The notes: generated by a model from the letters alone, not told the origin. Counted from the first letter of the stretch, positions 31,460-42,331 are shown. The stretch is 64,000 nt of DNA from Prorocentrum cordatum (GCA_963575745.1 CAUYUJ010015497.1:139566-203565); one strand, 5' to 3'. Numbers and translations are program-made.

Positions 31460-31565
31460 CGCATCGCCGATGTATCGCCGATGCATCGGCGATGCATCGG
31501 CGCCATCGGCGTGGAGATAATCGGGCTCCACATCGAGCCGCATCGCCGATGCATCGGCGATGCGG
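31460..31565. repeat. ATCGCCGATGCATCGGCGAT palindromes
   Basis: Overlapping copies of ATCGCCGATG / CATCGGCGAT at 31460-31512 and one perfect 28-bp palindrome at 31538-31565. Confidence 0.85.
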
Positions 31566-31659
31566 ACATCCAGGAGGCCTAGATTGACCGTATCCCAGGG
31601 GCCCGTCTTTTTATCCCCTGGCGACAACGGCCGCTCCCCAGGAGGGCGAGGGGGGACGA

Positions 31660-31915
31660 AGGCGCTGGTAACGTCAAGACTCGCGCCGGCGCCGTCTGGG
31701 AATTCGCTTTAGGTCGGGCATGTCCTCCTGCAGGGAGATTTTGGACGGACAGAAAAGAAGTAAAACATGCTCAACGATATCAAACATCTTCCCTAAGGTA
31801 TTTTTGTTTATATGTCTGAATATTCCTCCTGTAGAGGGACGTGCATGACTCAAGATTATCTGCCCCTGGCAATTCCCAAACGGCGCCGGCGCGAACCGTG
31901 ACGTTACCAAAAGAG
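31660..31915. repeat. large inverted repeat enclosing a MITE M copy
   Basis: Outer arms GGTAACGTCAAGACTCGCGC, CGGCGCCGTCTGGGAATTCG on the left recur inverted on the right (GGCAATTCCCAAACGGCGCC, GGCGCGAACCGTGACGTTACC). They are about 42 bases each and immediately flank the family M copy at 31709-31853. Confidence 0.8.
31709..31853. mobile_element. MITE family M copy
   Basis: TTAGGTCGGGCATGTCCTCC at the left, and GGAGGACAT-type text inverted at the right as CCTCCTGTAGAGGGACGTGC then ATGACTCAA. Flanking 8-mers agree only at 5 of 8. It sits inside a longer inverted repeat. Confidence 0.7.
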
Positions 31916-31954
31916 CGACGCTCAAAAGCGCGTCTTACGCGAGATGACGTAGCG

Positions 31955-32122
31955 TTAGGTCGGGCATGTCCCCCTACAGGCAAACTTTGGACGACAAATG
32001 AACAATACAGCCAACATATTCAAAAAAATGTCAAAAGTAATGATAACATTGAAAATTCGTCCCCAGACTACTTGTTTACTATTTTTGAGCATTCCTTCTG
32101 TAGAGGGACACGCCAGACTTAA
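31955..32122. mobile_element. MITE family M copy, perfect 8-bp duplication
   Basis: Ends TTAGGTCGGGCATGTCCCCC and GGGACACGCCAGACTTAA, 168 bp, AT-richer interior, no coding capacity. Flanked by exact direct repeats ACGTAGCG at 31947-31954 and 32123-32130. An 8-bp duplication is typical of hAT-like (and some other) DNA transposons, but no transposase is present. Confidence 0.85.
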
Positions 32123-32295
32123 ACGTAGCGACCTTAGGCGGTGGCGTACGCTGGCCGCCGCCAGCGCGGCACGCTACATTCATTGGATCTACGAGGGCGC
32201 TTGCTTGCGCGACCTTGCACGAGGAGCTTGCGCGCCAGCGTCGGCGCAGTGGAATCCGTCTTTTTGCGTCGCTCAGGTGGGTGGAGGGGTGAGGG

Positions 32296-32453
32296 TCAGG
32301 TCGGGCATATCCCCCTACAGGCGGATTTTTGAAGGAAAAACAAACGATACGCCAAAAATACTCCCAAACAGTTAAAACATATTCAAAAAAGCGTCCCCAG
32401 ACTATTTCTTATTATTTTTGAAGATTCCCTGTAAAGGGATGCGCCCGACTTAA
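32296..32453. mobile_element. MITE family M copy with 8-bp duplication
   Basis: Ends TCAGGTCGGGCATATCCCCC and GGGATGCGCCCGACTTAA. Flanking 8-mers GGTGAGGG and GGCAAGGG agree at 6 of 8. Confidence 0.75.
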
Positions 32454-32628
32454 GGCAAGGGGGGGAGACATCTCCGGTACCTGCCATTACAGTGGGGGTC
32501 CGGCCACGAGAAACCGTCCACAGGAAACCCAACCCTGAGATCCCAGGACGTTCATGGGCTGTTGGTGTCGGAACGTCACGCTGTCCATCGCAGAACTATC
32601 GAAACCCGAGAAACCCAGGGCACCCTGG

Positions 32629-32853
32629 AGGCAAGCACGGTGTTTCTTGGCATTGGGGGTCCACTCGTGGGAGGCCAAGAGGGGGGCGTCCAAGAGGGGG
32701 GGGGCAGGGACGTATTGAAACAAGAAGAGGCGCCATGAAATCTGGGGAGATATCATGGCCCCCGCCATGATATCCCCCCCCTTCGTCATAACCCCCCTCT
32801 TTGCCGCCCCCGACTTGAGGCAAGCAGGGCATTTCTTGGCATGGGCTTCCACT
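32629..32853. repeat. dispersed repeat R1, copy 3, with flanking direct repeats
   Basis: The core at 32670-32815 matches R1 and carries the clearest hairpin (arms GATATCATGGC at 32749-32759 and GCCATGATATC at 32764-32774). Direct repeats of about 36 bases, with AAGCACGGTGTTTCTTGGCA and AAGCAGGGCATTTCTTGGCA, flank it. Confidence 0.8.
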
Positions 32854-33003
32854 GTATCGCGAGTCGTAGAAAGCGCTCTGGGCCCACTGCCCCGCGGACC
32901 CCCCACCCCGCCCCGCCACGTGGCGCGCCCGAGGCTCCCCATGCTCTGCTGCTGCGCGGTGCCGGAGAAATGGAGGTAGGCGAAGGCAATGCGGCACATC
33001 GCC

Positions 33004-33007
<4 letters not shown>

Positions 33008-33035
<28 letters not shown>

Positions 33036-33545
33036 CAGGAGGTGGAGGAGGAGGAGGAGGAGGACGAGGAGGAGGAGGAGGCGGCGGAGGAGGAGGAGGA
33101 GGAGGAGGAGGAGGAGGAGAAGAAGGACGAGGAGAAGGAGGAGGAGGAGGAGGAGGAGAAGGAGGGGGAGGAGGAGGATGAGGAGGGGGGGAGGGGGAGA
33201 GGAAGGAGGGGGGGGGAGGAGGGGGGGAGGAGGGGGAGGAGGGGGAGGGGGGGAGGGGGCGGGGGGAGGGGGAGGGAGGGGAGGATGAGGGGGAGGAGGA
33301 TGATGAGGAGGGGGAGGAGGAGGAGGAGGAGGAGGAGGAGGAGGAGGAGGAGGAGGAGGAGGAGGAGGAGGAGGAGGGGAGGAGGAGAGGAGGCGGAGGA
33401 GAACGAGGAGAACGAGGAGGAGCAGAAGGAGGAGGAGGAGCACGAGGAGGAGGAGGAGGAGGAAAAGGAGGAGGGGGAGGAGGAGGAGAAGGAGGAGGAG
33501 GAAGAGGAGGAAGAGGCGGAGGAGGAGGAGGAAGAGGAGGAGGAG
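33008..33545. repeat. long (GGA)n array
   Basis: Imperfect GGA/GAG array preceded by a short (GA)n run at 33010-33034. Confidence 0.95.
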
Positions 33546-33574
33546 AGCCGTGCGCCTTGGGAGATACACACAGG

Positions 33575-33580
33575 AGCGAA

Positions 33581-33611
<31 letters not shown>

Positions 33612-33685
33612 GAGAGCGACAGAGAACTTGGACAGAGAGAGGGAGAGAGAGACAGAGGGAGAGAGAGAGAGAGAGAGAGAGGATG
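33575..33685. repeat. (GA)n microsatellite
   Basis: AGAGAGAG runs with CGAG and GACAGAG interruptions. Confidence 0.9.
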
Positions 33686-33769
33686 GTAGAGGCCCACTGG
33701 GGACCCTGCCGTGGCGCCGCCTGTGGGGGGGGGTCAACTTAGGCGTCCCGAAAAAGGTCTCGTCCGTCG

Positions 33770-33895
33770 GAGGGCTCTCCGCTAGGACCCCCCTGGGGAG
33801 TCTCCCGTTCGAGCGGGCATCCCCGTCCAACAACGCGCACCCATAGCCCCCGTCCGTCCCCCCTATGGGTATGGGCGTGTGTTGCTCGTTCGCCA
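33770..33895. repeat. dispersed repeat R4, copy 2
   Basis: TCTCCCGTTCGAGCGGGCA and CCTATGGGTATGGGCGTGTG align with 23790-23897. Confidence 0.5.
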
Positions 33896-33904
33896 TTTCC
33901 GGCG

Positions 33905-34148
33905 CCAGAGGAGGAGGAGGAGGAGGAGGAGGAGGAGGAGGAGGAGGAGGAGGAAGAGGAGGAGGAGGAGGAACAGGAGGAGGAGGAGGAGGAGGGGGAG
34001 GGGAGAGGAGGAGGAGGAGAGGAGGAGGAGGAGGAGGAGGAGGGGAGGGAGGAGGAGGAGGAGGAGGAGGAGGAGGAGGAGGAGGATGAGGAGGAGAGTT
34101 TTTTTTCCGAGGAGGAGGGGGAGGAGGAAGAGGAGGAGGAGGAGGAGG
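33905..34148. repeat. (GGA)n array
   Basis: Near-pure GGA array, purines on plus. Confidence 0.95.
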
Positions 34149-34149
34149 A

Positions 34150-34900
34150 CACATGAGGCTGTGGGCACCCAGCGGGAGCAGGTTCCCAGGCTCGGCCTGG
34201 CCCCCTGTCTCCCACGCGCTGGAGCCAACAGGCCTCGGATACGATCTGGCGCACGCACGTTCGCCCTCCCCCCAAACCGCGGGCGCCCACCCGTGGAGCC
34301 GCTCCCGGGCTCGACCTGACCCACCCAGTACCCCAGGGAGGGAGCACAACGGTACCGCGCTCGACGTGGCCTGTGCCGTCGAGGGGGCCCTCGCACGGGG
34401 GCCCCCTCTCGACTCCATAACGGTCCCCAGACTTTTGCTGGCCCCCGAAAACTGGGAGGGGAGGGGCGACGGGGGTCGATGCTCCAGCCGACCCTTCTTC
34501 ACCAAAACCACCAAAAGGGGGGAACCCAATGAAAGGGCAGAAACTGCAAATTCTTAGCCCGTTTCCTTGTCCTGCGGGTGCCGAACAAACATGGAATGCG
34601 TCCACACCTTGCGGCCCGCACCTGGTTATTCGATACCGCCACGTTTTCTTCCCGCGCTATAGCAGCGACGGCCTAAACGAGTGCACAGGAACGAACCTTC
34701 TGAACAGTCAACACGCGGGCACTTATGGCCGTCAGCTGCGAAAGCGGAGGGGATGACCTCTAGCAGCCCCGGGCACCTACCAAGGCCAGGCCTCGCAGAA
34801 TACACAGCAGAGGGGGCGGGCAGCGCGTCGGCGCAAGTAACCCTCAAGCCAACCTGACACTGCCAGTACTCAACCTGCCAAGCCGCATCGCGACATAAAA
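34150..34900. other. no gene recognised
   Basis: Mixed sequence with no convincing frame on either strand. Confidence 0.5.
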
Positions 34901-34904
34901 AATT

Positions 34905-35100
34905 CGCCGGCCCAACGGGCCAGAGGCGTGCTAAGATCTCCGGTAACTGGTTAACAATTGTATTGTACTAGTTCGCGCGCGCGGGGCGGCCCCTGGGGGT
35001 CCCCCGGCGAAAAGTACCCCGCCCGCCGCCTGACCAGGTCCCGCCCGGTTCAACTCAGAGATGGTTTTCCTTCTGGGTGCGGCCTCTCAGGCCGCCCTGA
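34905..35100 (+). repeat. CCAAGA-family head type 1, copy 1
   Basis: CCCAACGGGCCAGAGGCGTG, AAGATCTCCGGTAACTG, CGCGCGCGGGGCGGC, AAAGTACCCCG and CTGGGTGCGGCCTCTCAGG occur in the order seen at 37300-37465. Both copies run directly into CCAAGAGG-type repeats. Confidence 0.75.
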
Positions 35101-35740
35101 GCGCGCCAAGAGTGCCCCAAGAGGCCCCCAAGATTGCTCAAGAGGCCCCCGAGACGTTCAAAGAGCGCTCCAAGGCGCCGAAGATGACCCCAAGACGGCC
35201 CAAGAGACCCCCAAGACAGCCGAAGAGGCCTTCAAGACGCCCCAAGAGCCTTCCAAGAGGCCTCCGAAGAGAGCCCCAAGAGGCCAAAATCGTTGATTTT
35301 CATTGGTTTTTCCGATGTTTTTGGCGTTCTGGCTTTTTCGGCTTCCGGACGCTCCAAGACGACCCAAGAGGCGCCCAAGATCGCTCCAAGACGGCCCACG
35401 AAGCTCCCAAGACGGCCCCGAAACGGCCCAAGAGGGCCCCCAAGACGGCCCAAGTGCCGCCCAAGACGGACCAAGAGGCCCCAAGACGGGCCCAAGAGGG
35501 GCTCAAGAGGGGAACCGAGAACTGAAAAATCGAGCCCTCCGCCCCAGAAGGCGCCCAGGAGGCCCCAAAAAGGCCCCAAGAGGCCCCCAAGAGGCCCCCA
35601 AGACGCCCCAAGAGGCGCCCAAGAGGCCCAAAAGAGGCCCCAAGAGGCCCCAAAAAGGCCCCCAAGAGGCCGCAAAACTCGGCTAGCCCGCAACGGTGCG
35701 ACAATATGGGCCGGCGGAATGAGCGAAGCGATTAAATTAG
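35100..35740 (+). repeat. CCAAGA-family block
   Basis: CCCAAGAGGCCCCCAAGA units with the island GAACCGAGAACTGAAAAATC then GAGCCCTCCGCCCC at 35514-35548, and tail ATGGGCCGGCGGAATGAGCG near 35707. A second island (CAAACGGACATGTCGAGC) and more units follow to about 35900. Confidence 0.8.
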
Positions 35741-35899
35741 AACCTCATGGCGTGGGAACCAAAACGGCCGAGGAGGCCCCGAGGACGGCCCCAAAGGGAG
35801 GCCTAGAGGGGGAGCCCAAACGGACATGTCGAGCTCCCGCCCCGGAGACGCCCCCAAAAGTCCCTGAAAAGCGCCCAAGGCCCCCAGAGAACGCCAAAA

Positions 35900-36955
35900 G
35901 TTTCCGAGCAAAGCCCCCAACGGAGCCGCAACGACTTCGAAATGATGAAATTTCCAAGGCGCTGCTTTCCTCGAGCTGGACCATGGGGAAACATCATGCA
36001 CTGCCCGCGCGTCGTCGAATGGCCGCGCGCCGCCCGCCCCTGCCGCTGAATCATGCAAAGCGCGCCGCGGAGGCGAAACCAACGCGGCCCCCGAGCCATG
36101 CCGTCGCGTGGCCTTTATGGAACTTATCGCATCGGTGACGTTTCGTCCCGCGGTCGTCGGGCACAGCGTCCGCGCGAATCTCGAAGCGCGCAGCCGTCGA
36201 AGTGCAGACGGAAACGGCGAGCGCGCGCAGCCGTCGAAATGCCGGGTGCTGTCCCGGCCGCGCGGCCGATCGCTTGCGCGGGAAGAACACCTCCCAAGCC
36301 GATTTAAGATGGAGCGCGCCGGCGCGGGACCGACTGACCACAAGGGCCACTGTGGAAGCCCCACATGAAGAAGAAACGCTCCAGCGCGAGCGCCGCGTGA
36401 GGAATTGGCAGGGCGCTGGAGGATGCTGAAGTGTCATGCCCGCGTAAGTCGGGCAAGCTCCGCGTCTGGGGAGTGGCGCTCGTGGAACCCACCGCGGGCG
36501 CGGGGGCCGCTGGCGCAGACCGTGCCGCAACCGCGGCGAGGGCCCGCTGCTCTCCCTTGGGGGCCGTGGCGCGCGGCTGCGCTGGCGGCTGAGAAGAAGG
36601 GCCTGGCGGCAAACGTCGCCGCGGGCGCGGCGGCGCAATCGCGAACCCGCTGCGCGAGGCAGCGCAGCCCGCCACGAGGACGCCCTCTCCAACTGAGCGG
36701 GGTCCCCGGGGGAGCCTCTGGCCCCCTCCCCGCCCCCCGCGCCGCCTTTCCGCGGCGCCCTCCTCCCCTCCCCCGTTCGGCCGCGATTTGGGATACTTTT
36801 TTGGCCCCGATTTTAACAACTTGCTTGGCCTCCCTTCCGCGGAAAAGCATTTCCGACCAAGATGTTTCAGCCATTAAATCAATAAGAAAAACACAATGTT
36901 CAACATCGTGGGTAGTTTCGTGGGGCCTTAAAGGGGGACGCAGACTCGTAGCCGA
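35900..36955. other. GC-rich spacer, no gene recognised
   Basis: GCGCAGCCGTCGAARTGC is duplicated at 36188 and 36225. Overlapping Arg/Ala-rich frames on both strands; none stands out. Confidence 0.5.
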
Positions 36956-36964
36956 AAATCGCGG

Positions 36965-37065
36965 GCTAAATCTTGCCCGAAATTGTAAGCAGAATCGTGT
37001 GCGAAATTGCGGGCGAAATCGTGGCTGAAATCGTGGGCGAAATCGCGGGCGCAGAATCGCGGGCG
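36965..37065. repeat. 12-bp tandem repeat GAAATCGTGGGC
   Basis: About eight diverged copies. Confidence 0.85.
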
Positions 37066-37299
37066 TGCCTGGCGCGCGGGCATATTAAGCATGCGTACCC
37101 GCGCAACACCAGTGACGGTAAGGAAAAGAGGAAGAGGAGGGAGCGGCAGAGGCAACAGGAGGGCCAGCAACAACAGCGGGAAGAGAAAAGAAGAGGAAAC
37201 ATCAGCAGGAGAGGAGGAGAGAAGGACTCGGCGAAATTGGCCCGCCGACTCGTCGCGCGCCTCATAGCACACTGGACATGCTTCTCGGGGGAAACTCGC

Positions 37300-37465
37300 C
37301 AGCCCAACGGGCCAGAGGCGTGCGAAGATCTCCGGCGACTGCTTCACAGTAGCTCGACTTCGCGCGCGCGGGGCGGCTGGCCCCCAGACGCAAAGTACCC
37401 CGGTCAGGTCGGGCCACCGATTTTTTCCCATCTGGGCGCGGCACTCAGGCGCCCCAAAGCGATCC
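37300..37465 (+). repeat. CCAAGA-family head type 1, copy 2
   Basis: Matches 34905-35100 in order, ending in a few CCCCAAGAGGCG units at 37465-37490. Confidence 0.75.
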
Positions 37466-37675
37466 ATCAGGGCCCCAAGAGGCGCACAAAGGCTCAGAGT
37501 CGTCGAGCGATCGGTCCCGGACACCCGCGATGGCTTCCAGGCGGCCCACGACGCGCACAATACCCTCGAGGAGGCCACCGCGAGCTGGAACGATACCCGA
37601 AAACGCGGTTCTGAACTTAAGAAAAACTGTAGCAGAGAAACGAAGCGGAAACAGACCGGAGGTGACACAATTCAG

Positions 37676-37735
37676 CCTGGCGAAGGACCCAACCATATGC
37701 ACTTGTGAATACCGCAATTGTGAATACCATCTTCG
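37676..37735 (+). repeat. satellite 5' module
   Basis: GCCTGGCGAAGGACCCAACC then ATATGC and two TTGTGAATACC copies. The inverse complement of this module borders the arrays at 51966-52003 and 53730-53786. Confidence 0.8.
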
Positions 37736-37754
37736 CCCGCGCTCCCTATGTGGC

Positions 37755-37953
37755 CACGGCTCCCCGCTGGAGCCCGACATGCTCAGGAACACGTTCGTGG
37801 CCGTCTTCGCGGGCGCCGACGACGACAAGGGCGGCGTCCCTCTGACCGAAGAGCAGAAGCAGGAGAGTGCTTTGAGAGCCATGAGGGAGAAGGTGGCGTT
37901 GCACGTCGACAAGGCGGAGTACGACGCCCAGGCGGGGTTGTTGCAGCAGCACA
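37755..37953 (+). CDS. coding-like insert inside satellite
   Basis: About 200 bases of excellent protein-like plus-strand frame sit between CTCCCTATGTGGCCACGG and TATTGGGCCACGATCCTCG, which together would form one satellite junction. The frame reads GSPLEPDMLRNTFVAVFAG, ADDDKGGVPLTEEQKQESAL, RAMREKVALHVDKAEYDAQ, then AGLLQQHN. An amphipathic Glu/Lys-rich helix is likely. Codon usage is strongly third-position G/C. The frame stays open into satellite on both sides, so the true ends are unknown. I do not recognise the family. It could be an exon captured by the satellite, or an exon around which the satellite expanded. Confidence 0.45.
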
Positions 37954-38580
37954 ACTATTGGGCCACGATCCTCGTGAGGGGTGTGCCGAAATGGCCCGAG
38001 GCCGCCAGGCGAACCCTGCCACTGGCGCCTTCGGTGGAGCTCCTGTGGGGTCACGATTCTCGTGAGGAGCGCGCCGACACGGCCCCCGGCCGCCATGCGA
38101 ACCCAGCCACTGGGAGCCTTCGGTGGAGCCCCCCATTGGGCCACGATCCTCGTGAGGGGTGTGCCGAAATGGCCCGAGGCCGCCATGGGCCTTCGGTGGA
38201 GCTCCCTATGGGGCCACAATCCTCGTGAGGGGTGTGCCGAAATGGCCCGAGGCCGCCATGCGAACCCTGCCACTGGGGGCCTTCAGCGGAACCCCCTATG
38301 GGGCCACGATCCTCGTGAGGGGTGTGCCGAAATGGCCAGAGGCCGCCAGAAACGGCCAGAGGCCGCCATGCGAACCCTGCCACTGGGGGCCTTCGGTGGA
38401 GCCCCCATTGGGCCACGATCCTCGTGAAGGGTGTGCCGACATGGCCCGAGGCCGCCACGCGAACCCCGCCATTGGAGGCCTTCGGTGGAGCTCCCTATGG
38501 GGCCACGATTCTCGTGAGGGGCGTACCGAAACTGCCCGAGGCCGCCATGCGAACCCTGCCACAGGCGCCTTCAGTGATGC
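37954..38580 (+). repeat. 90-bp satellite array
   Basis: About seven units (CCTCGTGAGGGGTGTGCCG at 38221 and 38311, period 90), one with an internal partial duplication near 38340. The 3' hairpin module is absent here. Confidence 0.9.
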
Positions 38581-38682
38581 GTTTTAGTGCAATGGCAGAA
38601 AACCCTAGAGGTCAAACGGCAGCGAGTGGTGCACATACGCACGTGACACATGCACTATCTCACACTATTTTCTACTGTTTGG

Positions 38683-38717
38683 GAACACTCCTCCTGTAGA
38701 GGGACAGGCCCGCTAAA
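38683..38717. mobile_element. MITE family M right end only
   Basis: CACTCCTCCTGTAGAGGGAC then AGGCCCGCTAAAG resembles the right termini at 29.6 and 31.8 kb. No left end was identified. Confidence 0.45.
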
Positions 38718-39566
38718 GCAAAACCCCGGCACGCAGCCGAGCGCTCGCGCAATCGGGACCGAAGGCAAGGGCCTCCCTGAACAGTGCCACCTTCGGAGCT
38801 GACCTGAAGGGCCCCAGGTGGCTCCAGACTCCAGACCAGACGCCGCGACCCCTCCCCCCAGAAACGTCCCATTGCCGCCCCGTCCATGCCTTGCTGGGCG
38901 AAGGGGGGGGGGAAAGGGGGGCTTTACCAGAAGGGCGAAGGCACGTCGGATAAGAACTTAACCGAATCCTCTGGTGTCAATAGCCCATTCAATGATTTTG
39001 ACTCCCGCCAACCTACAAAAATGCTTCGCGTACATATTGCAGTTACAGTAGTGCCAGCCGTTGTGCGTGCGTCCATGCACGACTTATAGATCGACCTTGC
39101 AGAACAGAACGGAACAGCTGTCGACGCGCAGAAGCGCTGCCCGAGGGCGGGCAACAGGCGTGCTGAGCACGCTGGCCCTTCGAAGAGGGCTGGTGAAACT
39201 GCTGCGAAGACTGCTGTATGAGAAGCCAGCAGCGCGAACTGTGGCGAGTCTTACCCTAAGGCCTCACGTGACCTAAGGAGCAACGCCTGCGAGGACCTCC
39301 TGCCACTAAGCCAGAACGTGTCGAAAAGAAGGTGGACGAACGGAAGGAAAGGAGGGGGGAAGGGGAAGGGCTTCTGATCCATACACCGGTGAACTGGTCC
39401 ATTCCACGGTGGCACTGGGAAATGGTCCAGTTTGCAGTGCAGGCGTAGGTGTCGCCCTGGAAGTGTCTGAACATCAAGCTGGTAGGCTGATGTGCAGCCA
39501 GTCGCTTCCCACCAAACGTCACAAGGGAATGGATCAGTCGGTGCGCGTTGTAGTGGTAATCATGAG
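38718..39566. other. no gene recognised
   Basis: A short plus frame at 38935-39089 (KNLTESSGVNSPFNDFDSRQ) is protein-like but too short to call. Confidence 0.4.
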
Positions 39567-39569
39567 ACC

Positions 39570-40325
<756 letters not shown>

Positions 40326-40549
40326 AGTTTCAAAATTACCCTGGCGACGTACCCAACCCCTGCGCAAAAGCGGGGCGCAAATAGTTTAGGATACGTTATA
40401 AGGGGGCGATGACGGAGCGAGGGTTGCATATGTCTGCAGCCGGAATTCGGGAGACTCGCAGGACACTGGCTACAGGAAAAGGGCTTGATAAAACTGATGA
40501 GTTACAATTCCTGGGCACTCCTAGCCACTTCGAAAATGGTGATCACAGC

Positions 40550-42221
40550 AGGCCTCGAAAGTGGCGACAGTTTCACAGATCGCAGCCCCGCAGGGATGGC
40601 GAGGTCTAATTTGGGTCCGCGCGTGGCGTCACTGTGCTGGGCCCCCCAGCAGGCCTCGAAAGTGGCGACAGTTCCACAGATCGCAGCCTCCAGGGGATGG
40701 CGAGGTCTCATTTGAATCTGCCCGTGGCGTCACTGCGCTGGGCCCCCCAGCAGGCCTCGAAAGTGGCGACAGTTTCACAGATCGCAGCCCCCAAGGGATG
40801 GAGAGGTCTCGTTTGAATATGCCCGTGGCGTAACTGTGCAGGGCCCCCCAGCAGGCCTCGAAAGTGGCGACAGTTTCACAGATCGCAACCCCCCCAGAGA
40901 TGGCGAGGTCTAATTTGAATCCGCGCGTGGCCCTCACTGTGCTGGGCCCCCCAGCAGGCCTCGAAAATGGCGACAGTTTCACAGATCGCAGCCCCCCAGG
41001 GATGGCGAGGTCTCGTTTGAATCTGCCCGTGGCGTCACTGTGCTGGGCCCCCCAGCAGGCCTCGAAAGTGGCGACAGTTTCACAGATCGCACCCCCCCAG
41101 GGATGGCGAGGTCTCATTTGAATCTGCCCGTGGCCCTCACTGTGCTGGGCCCTCCAGCAGGCCTCGAAAATGGCGACAGTTTCACAGATCGCTCCCCCCC
41201 AGGGATGGCGAGGTCTAATTTGAATCTGCCCGTGGCGTCACTGTGCTGGGCCCCCCAGCAGGCCTCGAAAATGGCGACAGTTTCACAGATCGCAGCCCCC
41301 CAGGGATGGCGAGGTCTAATTTGAATCTGCCCGTGGCCCTCACTGTGCTGGGCCCCCCAGCAGGCCTCGAAAATGGCGACAGTTTCACAGATCGCAGCCC
41401 CCCAGGGATGGCGAGGTCTAATTTGAATCCGCGCGTGGCCCTCACTGTGCTGGGCCCCCCAGCAGGCCTCGAAAATGGCGACAGTTTCACAGATCGCAGC
41501 CCCCCAGGGATGGCGAGGTCTAATTTGAATCCGCCCGTGGCCCTCACTGTGCTGGGCCCCCCAGCAGGCCTCGAAAATGGCGACAGTTTCACAGATCGCA
41601 GCCCCCCAGGGATGGCGAGGTCTAATTTGAATCTGCCCGTGGCCCTCACTGTGCTGGGCCCCCCAGCAGGCCTCGAAAATGGCGACAGTTTCACAGATCG
41701 CAGCCCCCCAGGGATGGCGAGGTCTAATTTGAATCTGCCCGTGGCCCTCACTGTGCTGGGCCCCCCAGCAGGCCTCGAAAATGGCGACAGTTTCACAGAT
41801 CGCAGCCCCCCAGGGATGGCGAGGTCTAATTTGAATCTGCCGTGGCCCTCACTGTGCTGGGCCCCCCAGCAGGCCTCGAAAATGGCGACAGTTTCGCAGA
41901 TCGCAGCCCCCCAGGGATGGCGAGGTCTAATTTGAATCCGCGCGTGGCCCTCACTGTGCTGGGCCCCCCAGCAGGCCTCGAAAATGGCGACAGTTTCACA
42001 GATCGCAGCCCCCCAGGGATGGCGAGGTCTAATTTGAATCTGCGCGTGGCCCTCACTGTGCTGGGCCCCCCAGCAGGCCTCGAAAATGGCGACAGTTTCG
42101 CAGATCGCAGCCCCCCAGGGATGGCGAGGTCTAATTTGAATCTGCGCGTGGCCCTCACTGTGCTGGGCCCCCCAGCAGGCCTCGAAAATGGCGACAGTTT
42201 CACAGATCGCAGCCCCCCGCA
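40550..42221. repeat. 102-bp satellite array
   Basis: About 16 units: GCCCCCCAGCAGGCCTCGAA, AATGGCGACAGTTTCACAGA, CAGGGATGGCGAGGTCTAAT. The period is 102 in the middle (41281 and 41383) and 101 where GTGGCGTCACTG replaces GTGGCCCTCACTG. The central units are nearly identical and the left units more diverged. Open frames on both strands follow from the period. Confidence 0.95.
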
Positions 42222-42331
42222 GGCAAGACAGGAAGAGGCAGGAAAGAGGCGGGAGGCGGGAGGAGGAAGGACGCGACCACACTGCTCTATTCAAAACGAA
42301 TACCCAACCAAGGAGGGTTGGGACAAAGAAC
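42222..42331 (+). repeat. satellite 3' module (purine tract plus hairpin)
   Basis: AGGAAGAGGCAGGAAAGAGG, then CTCTATTCAAAACGAATACC and the hairpin CCCAACC...GGTTGGGA. It follows the 102-bp satellite in the same order that the module follows 90-bp satellites elsewhere. Confidence 0.7.

Noticed and set aside
36435-36455. MITE family M end (GTAAGTCGGGC)
   Set aside because: Match limited to about 10 bases with no inverted partner.
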